The notes below the pieces were generated by a model. The model worked only from the letters and a program-made list of their open reading frames with translations, searched no databases and was not told where the DNA came from. The position numbers and the translations under genes were made by a program. Below are positions 1-5,398 of a stretch of DNA of 9,122 nucleotides, in pieces; the stretch's first letter is position 1, and each line of letters begins with the position of its first letter. The stretch comes from Thermoplasmata archaeon (GTDB lineage: Archaea; Thermoplasmatota; E2; DHVEG-1), in NCBI GenBank assembly GCA_030637965.1, contig DAOWFO010000068.1, positions 1 to 9,122 on the forward strand, in the 5' to 3' direction.

Positions 1-1029
1 ATAGATGATGAGAAAGCAAATCTAACATTCAATACAAGTGAAACCAATTGGTACATATTGTTTAGAAATAATGCTTATCGGACTAATGTTGTTTTAAATT
101 TTTCAATTCAAGTTGAAACTTCTGCTGATATTGAACAAGTACAAATTGTTACTCCAGATACAAATATATTTGATCACCCTATCTTTAACGCTGGTAATAT
201 AATAACAATATCTGGTATAGCAACTGACGATGTAATCCTATGTATCAATAATGAATCCATAGAAACGTCAACAACGGAAAATAATTGGGTTTATTTTTGG
301 GATACATCTGATGTTATGCCTGGGGAATACATAATAACTGCAGAATGCTTAAATGTTCAAGACAATATAACTATATCAATAATAGATCAAACTCCACCAG
401 CAACAGAGATAAAACATCCGAGTGATTGGAGTATTTTTGAAGGAGGGAAAATAATTATATCAGGAAAAAGCTGGGACAATCTTGGTATTGATAGAGTTGA
501 AGTTGCCCTAGATGATAATAACTTTAAGGAAGCAAGTGGCACAGAAACCTGGTCTATTGAATGGGATGTTAATAGTCAAAATCCTGGCTACTATACCATC
601 TATGTAAGATCGTTTGATAAGGCAGGAAAAATATCGATAGATAACATTACAATTGTTATAAATGAAAGTGGAGTGGAATATAGTCCAGAAATTATTGAAT
701 TTTACCATAGTCCTGAAAACCCTTTAAACACAGACAATGTAATAGTATATGCAAACGTAGCTAGCAGTAGTCCATTCCTTGTTAAAAAAGTTGTTTTATT
801 CATTGATAACGGAACCGAAATATTCGCTCATGATATGTATCGATATGGAGACCACCCTCTTCAAAATAGACACGAAGAAGATCCATCATACAACATTTCA
901 AATGGACCCATCTATGGTTATGAGTTAGGAGAATTTGAATCAGGAGAAACATTAACCTATTGGATCATAGCATATGATATTGCTAATAATTCTAAAAGGT
1001 CATATGAAAAAACTTTATTCATAGGATAA
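1..1029 (+). CDS. C-terminal part of a secreted/surface protein with Ig-like beta domains (5' partial)
   Basis: The frame is open from the first base, so the gene begins outside the window; 342 residues and the stop are visible. The TTG at 58 is an internal codon, not a start. Three beta-rich blocks can be read. Blocks at about residues 44-129 and 131-220 share a pattern: a Pro-containing strand, an acidic or Asn/Gly turn, an 'I-x-I-S-G' strand, a Trp-containing strand and a closing 'G-x-Y-x-I' strand. This is typical of bacterial/archaeal Ig-like repeats that follow a 'TPP' linker. Block three (about 228-341) is a divergent beta domain ending in a 'YWIIAYDIANN' strand. Before them, residues 5-38 contain a 'NWYILFRNN' strand like those in other archaeal surface proteins. 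About ten N-x-S/T sequons fit an exported glycoprotein. The visible C-terminus has no membrane helix or sorting motif, so any anchor must lie upstream. Function (adhesion, S-layer-associated or exoenzyme accessory part) cannot be told. Confidence 0.8.
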   Translation: MDDEKANLTFNTSETNWYILFRNNAYRTNVVLNFSIQVETSADIEQVQIVTPDTNIFDHPIFNAGNIITISGIATDDVILCINNESIETSTTENNWVYFWDTSDVMPGEYIITAECLNVQDNITISIIDQTPPATEIKHPSDWSIFEGGKIIISGKSWDNLGIDRVEVALDDNNFKEASGTETWSIEWDVNSQNPGYYTIYVRSFDKAGKISIDNITIVINESGVEYSPEIIEFYHSPENPLNTDNVIVYANVASSSPFLVKKVVLFIDNGTEIFAHDMYRYGDHPLQNRHEEDPSYNISNGPIYGYELGEFESGETLTYWIIAYDIANNSKRSYEKTLFIG

Positions 1030-1032
1030 AGT

Positions 1033-1050
1033 AAGAATTAAAATTCTTTT
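1033..1050. terminator. Small hairpin with T-tract between convergent genes
   Basis: AAGAATT (1033-1039) and AATTCTT (1042-1048) form an inverted repeat, and TTTT closes it on the plus side (1047-1050). It lies 3 bp after the stop of the surface-protein gene and 18 bp beyond the stop of the convergent small gene, where a terminator would be expected. The loop is very tight (4 nt if one pair opens) and the stem is all A/T except one G-C pair per arm, so folding is weak. Archaeal termination may depend on the T-run alone. Confidence 0.4.
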
Positions 1051-1067
1051 ATCAAGCAGAGTCATAC

Positions 1068-1271
1068 CTAATCTTTACGATATGTATAATTAATCTCTCT
1101 CTGTATTTCTCGATAGAGTTTTGCTCCCTCTTTCAGGACTTCTTTTTCTGTTAAAACTGAAAGTGCTTCTTCACCAATTATCTTCAATATCTCTCTAATT
1201 TCGTTTCTATGTGTTTTAGCATATTTAAGTATAGCCTCAATACTCTCTTCATCTATTGTTATTTTTACCAT
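1068..1271 (-). CDS. Small helical, highly charged protein of unknown function (67 aa)
   Basis: I do not recognise a family. The gene is short but well supported. A consensus ribosome binding site, AAGGAGGA on the minus strand (1284-1277), lies 5 nt before the ATG. A TATA-like box (1314-1306) stands about 25 bp ahead of where a transcript including that site would begin. The protein is rich in Glu, Lys, Arg and Ile, has no Cys or Pro, and should be almost wholly alpha-helical. It starts with a short strand-like 'MVKITID', followed by helices at about residues 8-35 and 42-60. It has no signal peptide or membrane segment, so it is probably cytosolic. It is convergent with the surface-protein gene and divergent from ABCE1. 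Size and charge would fit a small regulator, an antitoxin or a ribosome-associated protein, but nothing distinguishes these, and no partner toxin gene is adjacent. Confidence 0.65.
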   Translation of the reverse strand: MVKITIDEESIEAILKYAKTHRNEIREILKIIGEEALSVLTEKEVLKEGAKLYREIQREINYTYRKD

Positions 1272-1276
1272 CTTAT

Positions 1277-1284
1277 TCCTCCTT
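1277..1284 (-). promoter_or_regulatory. Strong Shine-Dalgarno site of the small gene
   Basis: Read on the minus strand this is AAGGAGGA, complementary to the conserved anti-Shine-Dalgarno end of archaeal 16S rRNA. It sits 5 nt upstream of the ATG at 1271. It fixes the start codon and is the main reason to treat this short frame as a real gene. Confidence 0.75.
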
Positions 1285-1305
1285 ATTTTTTTGGGATTAA
1301 AATTT

Positions 1306-1314
1306 CTATAAATA
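1306..1314 (-). promoter_or_regulatory. TATA-like box for the small gene
   Basis: The minus strand reads TATTTATAG, close to the archaeal TATA consensus. Transcription starting about 25 bp downstream would begin near 1285, just ahead of the Shine-Dalgarno site, so the geometry agrees. The plus strand reads CTATAAATA here and could also serve ABCE1, but it is about 100 bp from that start. No factor-B element is clear. Confidence 0.45.
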
Positions 1315-1376
1315 TTATATTTTTTATCCTAGGACCTTTATACGCCCAGCTCTACATCATCAATTCAAATAAAAAA

Positions 1377-1385
1377 CCTTTTATT
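1377..1385 (+). promoter_or_regulatory. Possible TATA box of ABCE1
   Basis: CCTTTTATT lies about 33 bp ahead of the ABCE1 ATG at 1414. A transcript from it would have a leader of about 5-10 nt. No Shine-Dalgarno motif is seen before the ATG, which fits near-leaderless expression. The call rests on spacing and base composition only. Confidence 0.35.
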
Positions 1386-1413
1386 GATCTCCTTTCTACC
1401 CAATGTCGTAACT

Positions 1414-3186
1414 ATGAGAATAGCAGTACTTATGAGAGACAGATGCAAACCAAAAAATTGCTCAATGGAATGTATAAAATTCTGCCCCAGAGTTAGAGCT
1501 GGAGATGAAACCGTTATCAAAGGAGAAAATGGAAAGCCTATCATTTCAGAGGAGCTTTGTGTTGGATGTGGAATATGCATTCATAAATGCCCATTTGATG
1601 CAATAAAAATCATTGGTCTTGCAGAAGAACTTGAGACCGACCTTATACATCAATTTGATAAAAATGGTTTTCGCTTATTTAAATTACCCATCCCAAGAAA
1701 AGGAAGCTGTATAGGTATACTTGGACCAAATGGGATAGGGAAAACTACAGCAATTAAGATTTTATCAGGTGATATAATACCAAATCTGGGAAATTATGAA
1801 AATAAACCTTCATATGATGATGTTTTTGAATATTACTCAGGAACAGAACTTCATGAACATTTTTCCGCCCTTGCAAAAGGCGAAATAAAAAGTATTGTGA
1901 AGCCTCAATATGTTGATAAACTTCCAAAAATAATGAAAGGAAAAATCAAAGACATTCTTAAGAACTTAGACACTTCTGGAAAATTTGATAATATTGTTGA
2001 AAAATTAAAACTTGACAATATACTCAATAAAGATATTGGAAAAGGAACTATCTCTGGTGGGGAACTACAACTTGCATCAATAGCAGCAGCACTACTTAAA
2101 GATGTTGACATTTATTTCTTTGATGAACCTTCATCTTATCTTGATATTTTTCAGCGATTAAAAGTTGCACAAATAATTAAAGAATTATCTGAGGAAAAAA
2201 AGGTTATAGTTATAGAACACGATCTAGCAGTTTTAGATTTTCTATGTGATAATGTACATCTTGTTTATGGTGAAGAGGGAGCATATGGTGTTATAACTCA
2301 CCCACGTGGTGTACGACATGCAATAAATACATATCTTTCGGGATATCTCAAGGAGGAAAATATAAGATTTGGTGAAAAGATAGAGTTTTTTACACACCCT
2401 CCAAAGAAAAGACAGGAAATGCGAATATTAGTCACATATAATAATTTGATAAAGACGTTTAATGACTTTGATTTAAAAATCGAAACAGGCATTATTAGAC
2501 AAGGAGAGATAATTGGAGTTGTTGGCCCCAATGCTATTGGAAAAACAACTTTTGTAAAGATGCTAGCTGGCGTTATTGAACCAACAAGAGGAAAAATTGA
2601 ATACGATATAAAAGTAAGCTACAAACCACAATATATATCGCCGGATTTCAGTGGAACTATTAGAGAGTTTCTTGAGCGAAAATCACAACAGTTGTTTACT
2701 TCATCATTCTATAAAACAGAAATCCTTGAACCTTTGAATTTGAAATATCTCTTTGATAAGCAGATGGATACACTATCTGGTGGTGAGCTTCAAAGAGTTG
2801 CAATTGCTAATTCACTTGTCCAGGATGCAGATATCTATTTAATCGACGAACCTTCTGCATACCTTGACAGTGAACAAAGGATGATTACCTCTAGAACTGT
2901 TAGAAGGGTAATAGAAAAATCAGGAAAATCTGCAATGATTGTAGATCATGACGTATATTTCATAGATATGATAAGCGATGCTTTGATTGTTTTTGATGGT
3001 AAATCAGGTAAAAATGGTAGAGGTTGCGGACCATTTAGTTTACATGAAGGTATGAATCGTTTCCTAAGAGATGTGAACATCACATTTCGCAGAGATGAAG
3101 AAACTCACAGACCTCGAGTAAATAAACCGGATTCATATATGGACAGAATGCAGAGACAAGATGGAGAATACTACTATAGTCTCTGA
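1414..3186 (+). CDS. ABCE1/Rli1 ribosome-recycling ATPase (590 aa)
   Basis: ABCE1 splits the 70S ribosome after termination, acting with aRF1 or Pelota, and also touches the small subunit at initiation. All family parts are visible. The N-terminal iron-sulfur domain has two four-Cys sets, C11/C16/C20/C24 and C49/C52/C55/C59, for two [4Fe-4S] clusters. NBD1 has Walker A GPNGIGKTT (104-112), signature ISGGELQ (213-219), Walker B with D237-E238 and H269. A hinge follows around 308-320. NBD2 has Walker A GPNAIGKTT (371-379), signature LSGGELQ (454-460), D478-E479 and H512. The C-terminal tail includes the conserved 'RPRVNKPDSY' stretch (566-575). Length is normal. I chose the ATG at 1414, not the TTG at 1384, because the family begins 'MRIAV'; the ten extra residues match nothing. 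It appears monocistronic, cytosolic and complete. NBD1 has 'LQLASIAAALL' after the signature where many homologues have 'LQRVAIAAALL'; this loop varies in the family. Confidence 0.97.
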   Translation: MRIAVLMRDRCKPKNCSMECIKFCPRVRAGDETVIKGENGKPIISEELCVGCGICIHKCPFDAIKIIGLAEELETDLIHQFDKNGFRLFKLPIPRKGSCIGILGPNGIGKTTAIKILSGDIIPNLGNYENKPSYDDVFEYYSGTELHEHFSALAKGEIKSIVKPQYVDKLPKIMKGKIKDILKNLDTSGKFDNIVEKLKLDNILNKDIGKGTISGGELQLASIAAALLKDVDIYFFDEPSSYLDIFQRLKVAQIIKELSEEKKVIVIEHDLAVLDFLCDNVHLVYGEEGAYGVITHPRGVRHAINTYLSGYLKEENIRFGEKIEFFTHPPKKRQEMRILVTYNNLIKTFNDFDLKIETGIIRQGEIIGVVGPNAIGKTTFVKMLAGVIEPTRGKIEYDIKVSYKPQYISPDFSGTIREFLERKSQQLFTSSFYKTEILEPLNLKYLFDKQMDTLSGGELQRVAIANSLVQDADIYLIDEPSAYLDSEQRMITSRTVRRVIEKSGKSAMIVDHDVYFIDMISDALIVFDGKSGKNGRGCGPFSLHEGMNRFLRDVNITFRRDEETHRPRVNKPDSYMDRMQRQDGEYYYSL

Positions 3187-3374
3187 TTAATGTAAATTAA
3201 AATTAGATAATCCCATTCATTACATGGATTAAATAGCTCATGATGTGGTTAAATTAGAAAAAATAAAGTAAGTTTTATTATTCTATTTAAGCTACATTAC
3301 TTCACATATTAACATGATAGGCCATTACTAGGAAAAATTGGGAAAAGGAGGCCAAATAAACAAAAATTAAAATT

Positions 3375-3440
3375 AAAAAATAATTTTTTCATAGATGTTG
3401 AAATTAAATGTTATCATGCTTCCACAATTCAAATTTTTTT
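3375..3440 (+). terminator. Possible terminator region with T-tracts downstream of ABCE1
   Basis: An A6-TAA-T6 near-palindrome (3375-3389) and a T7 run (3434-3440) are the only long T-tracts on the plus strand between ABCE1 and the next gene. Archaeal RNA polymerase often stops at such runs. They lie 190-250 bp after the ABCE1 stop, which would imply a long 3' untranslated region. Such runs are also common by chance in DNA this AT-rich. Confidence 0.25.
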
Positions 3441-3475
3441 ATTAAAACAAGATCTGATTTAATCGCAAGAGTTAA

Positions 3476-3489
3476 AATATACTTATATC
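3476..3489 (+). promoter_or_regulatory. TATA-like element of the repeat membrane protein gene
   Basis: An A/T block (AATATACTTATATC) ends 14 bp before the ATG at 3503, with its centre about 20-27 bp ahead. No Shine-Dalgarno sequence precedes the ATG, so the transcript is probably leaderless or nearly so, as seems likely for ABCE1 and fhs here. Confidence 0.45.
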
Positions 3490-3502
3490 ATATCGAGAAA
3501 AG

Positions 3503-4099
3503 ATGCCAAGATCCAAGAGATTAAGAAATTTCATTAATGAATATAATGAATCACCTAAAACAGAGAAGATGTCATTTATTCCCCCTTTTTTCATTCTTGC
3601 CCTTGAATTTATTTTGATTATACATGCAATTTTTTATGGTAATTTATTTGTGATTATAATAACATCAATTCTTGTAATAATCTCTTTAATTGAAATAATA
3701 TTTGTTTCAGCAGAGATTCATGAACATTACCAAAGAACTAATTTTGACAGAGAAATGACAATTAGATTAGACGACTTTATAATTGAAAAAAATGAGAAAA
3801 ATGTTAAAAAAATTGTTGAAGAATTTATTAACAAAAATTCCCATTATGAAACTGATATAAATGAGATTTATCATGTAGCTTGCCAAATCATGGCGACGCA
3901 CAAAGAAGAAATGTGGGAGAGAACATTAGATACTAGGTTAAAATTATTTATTGAAAAAAACAATAGCCATAATATTAGGACATTAATTGAAAATTTTAAT
4001 GATAAATATCCTGAATATAAAAAAGATCCAGGAAAAGTATATCCATTAGCAGCTCAAATGATAGAAAAATATAAAAAACTTCAAGAAAAAAAGAAATAA
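3503..4099 (+). CDS. Membrane-anchored protein with two tandem 57-aa helical repeats, unknown family (198 aa)
   Basis: I do not recognise this protein. Residues 1-22 are polar and basic (RSKRLR near the start). Two hydrophobic helices follow, at about 24-44 and 47-69, separated by a short 'YGN' turn, giving a membrane hairpin. By the positive-inside rule both ends should be cytoplasmic. The remaining 130 residues are charged, helical and built of two direct repeats. Residues 88-135 align without gaps to 145-192 with about 15 of 48 identities, including R-L-x-x-F-I, N-x-x-N, E-x-F, a Tyr, an Asp, and Y-x-x-A-x-Q near the end. The match extends upstream (F81/W138, R83/R140), so the units are back to back with a 57-residue period. 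No catalytic motif is visible; a scaffold or protein-binding role is a guess. It is convergent with hutI with only 18 bp between stops, so the two are not co-transcribed. The ATG at 3503 is supported by the upstream TATA-like block. Confidence 0.8.
   Translation: MPRSKRLRNFINEYNESPKTEKMSFIPPFFILALEFILIIHAIFYGNLFVIIITSILVIISLIEIIFVSAEIHEHYQRTNFDREMTIRLDDFIIEKNEKNVKKIVEEFINKNSHYETDINEIYHVACQIMATHKEEMWERTLDTRLKLFIEKNNSHNIRTLIENFNDKYPEYKKDPGKVYPLAAQMIEKYKKLQEKKK
3764..3907 (+). repeat. Protein-level direct repeat, copy 1
   Basis: It encodes residues 88-135 of the membrane protein. It pairs gap-free with copy 2 at 3935-4078. The two copies are too diverged at DNA level to recombine, so the duplication is old and the shared residues (Arg-Leu, Phe-Ile, Asn, Tyr, Ala-x-Gln) have probably been kept by selection. 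Confidence 0.7.
3935..4078 (+). repeat. Protein-level direct repeat, copy 2
   Basis: It encodes residues 145-192. Compared with copy 1 it has 'YPEYKKDPGKVYP' where copy 1 has 'NSHYETDINEIYH', so the Tyr, Asp and second Tyr keep their spacing. A short Lys-rich tail follows to the stop. Confidence 0.7.
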
Positions 4100-4117
4100 A
4101 GTATTATAAACTTTTAC

Positions 4118-5341
4118 TTAGAGCGAGACAATCTTCCCATTTTTTATTACTGTTTTAATTAGATTAATTCCAAAATGATATGGAACTGCCATATAGTTTG
4201 GACAATTTAATATTATTAAATCTGCCTGTTTTCCTTTTTCGATACTACCGATATTTTCATTTAATCTAATTGCGCACGCAGCATTGTATGTTGCTGCAGT
4301 AATTGCTTCTGCTGGTGTCATTTTCATATTAAAACATGCAAGCTGTATAATAAATTGCATGTTTTCTGTCCAGCAATTTGGATTAAGGTCAGTAGCAAGA
4401 GCAATAGGCACACCAATTTCAATCATCTTTCTTGCATCCGCATATTTATTCATCATAAGGGAAAAGGAAGTTCCAGGTAACAATACACCTATAACCCCTT
4501 TATCTGCCATCATTTGTAAACCTTTTTTTGAGGACATTAATAGATGATCTGCACTAACAGATGATACTTCTGCAGCAAGTAATGCCCCCCCTGTGTCAAC
4601 AATCTCATCAGCATGGAGTTTTGGTATAAGACTGTTTTCCTTTCCTGCTTCTAGAATTCTTTTAGATTGCTCAACTGTAAAAACTCCTTTTTCACAGAAA
4701 ACATCGCAAAATTTTGCAAGTTTATTTATTTGGGGAAGCATCTCATCAACAATAGTATCAACATATTCATCAGTACTACATTCATTAGGTACAGCATGTG
4801 CTCCTAAAAAAGTTGAAATAATATCCATATGATGAGTTGCATTTAATTTCTTTTGTACATTCAAAATCTTTAACTCTGTTTTTGTGTCAAGTCCATATCC
4901 GCTTTTAGCTTCGCAAGTTGTCGTTCCATAAGCAAGCATATTATTAAGACGGGATTTGCTTTGTTTAATTAATTCTTCACTAGTAGCTTCTCGAGTTTTA
5001 TTCACAGTATAAAAAATTCCTCCACCTTTCTTTAAAATATCTAAATAAGAGATGCCTCTTAGTTTCATATCTAGCTCGAATTCTCTAGAACCTGAAAAAA
5101 CCAGATGAGTATGAGGATCAACAAAACCAGGCATCACAATTTTTCCAGATGCATCTATTGTTTTTTCAGCCTTATATTTCATATTTTTACCTGTTTCAAC
5201 AATCTTGTCATCTTTTATTGCAACTGAACCATTCCGAATAATTGCTAAATCGTTCATTTGCTTGTCTATTCTAGGAGAATTTGGTCCTTCTAATGTGATG
5301 AGTTCATTAGCATTTTTAATGATGAGGTCCACAGTTTCCAT
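4118..5341 (-). CDS. hutI: Imidazolonepropionase (407 aa)
   Basis: This cytosolic metal-dependent amidohydrolase opens 4-imidazolone-5-propanoate to N-formimino-L-glutamate, the third step of histidine breakdown. Family motifs in order: PGFVDPHTHLVF with metal ligands H77 and H79; 'SREFELD' (85-91) after it; EAKSGYGL (144-151); FLGAHAVP (178-185, H182); KLHADE with ligand H243; SADHL with H266; LPGTSF (288-293); ATDLNP with metal ligand D318; and the amidohydrolase C-terminal strand 'GKQADLIIL' (370-378). Length is as expected (about 400-420). I take the ATG at 5341 as start. A TTG four codons upstream (5353) extends the frame by only MVKS, and neither has a clear Shine-Dalgarno site. It is divergent from ftcD, which uses its downstream product, and convergent with the membrane-protein gene. 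No residue expected for catalysis is missing. Confidence 0.95.
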   Translation of the reverse strand: METVDLIIKNANELITLEGPNSPRIDKQMNDLAIIRNGSVAIKDDKIVETGKNMKYKAEKTIDASGKIVMPGFVDPHTHLVFSGSREFELDMKLRGISYLDILKKGGGIFYTVNKTREATSEELIKQSKSRLNNMLAYGTTTCEAKSGYGLDTKTELKILNVQKKLNATHHMDIISTFLGAHAVPNECSTDEYVDTIVDEMLPQINKLAKFCDVFCEKGVFTVEQSKRILEAGKENSLIPKLHADEIVDTGGALLAAEVSSVSADHLLMSSKKGLQMMADKGVIGVLLPGTSFSLMMNKYADARKMIEIGVPIALATDLNPNCWTENMQFIIQLACFNMKMTPAEAITAATYNAACAIRLNENIGSIEKGKQADLIILNCPNYMAVPYHFGINLIKTVIKNGKIVSL

Positions 5342-5398
5342 ACTTTTTACCAAATAGTTAAAAGAGAAACCTAGATTAAGGGTTTGCGGTGATGTTTA
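5342..5398. promoter_or_regulatory. Divergent hutI-ftcD promoter region (57 bp)
   Basis: Two transcription units read outward from this short gap. For ftcD, a TATA-like TAGTTAAAAG (5355-5364) is placed so that transcription would start near 5386, just ahead of the ribosome binding site. For hutI, the minus strand has CTTAATC at about 5381-5375, which would start RNA near 5352 and leave a leader of about 10 nt. The core promoters must overlap or nearly touch, so a single bound regulator could control both genes. No convincing symmetric operator is visible. Confidence 0.45.
5388..5393 (+). promoter_or_regulatory. Shine-Dalgarno site of ftcD
   Basis: GGTGAT is a perfect six-base match to the AUCACC part of the 16S 3' end. 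It lies 5 nt before the ATG at 5399 and fixes that start. It contrasts with hutI and fhs, which have no such site. Confidence 0.65.

Larger units (their letters stand above)
3187..3502. other. 316-bp AT-rich intergenic region without a gene
   Basis: No frame here has a usable start codon and meaningful length. It contains an A6/T6 near-palindrome (3375-3389), a T7 run (3434-3440) and an isolated AAGGAGG (3345-3351) with no start codon at the right distance. An open frame of about 50 codons on the plus strand, from 3313 to a stop near 3462, spans that site but has no ATG, GTG or TTG. It may be chance or a decayed small gene. No tRNA or stable GC-rich RNA fold is apparent. The right end holds the promoter of the next gene. 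Confidence 0.6.

Noticed and set aside
1384..1413. Ten-codon N-terminal extension of ABCE1 from a TTG
   Set aside because: ABCE1 proteins begin at the MRIAV-type sequence encoded from 1414; the extension has no ribosome binding site and overlaps the likely promoter.
1209..1496. Plus-strand 95-codon frame over the small gene and ABCE1 start
   Set aside because: It overlaps a better supported minus-strand gene and ABCE1, and its Phe/Ile/Tyr-rich composition looks like a shadow of AT-rich DNA.
3313..3464. Open plus-strand frame of about 50 codons spanning an AAGGAGG site
   Set aside because: It has no ATG, GTG or TTG at a usable distance after the site, and its composition is mostly Lys/Asn/Ile/Leu as expected from AT-rich noncoding DNA.
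3187..3502. tRNA or other structured RNA in the intergenic gap
   Set aside because: I found no T-loop-like motif, no GC-rich stems and no cloverleaf arms; the region is uniformly AT-rich.
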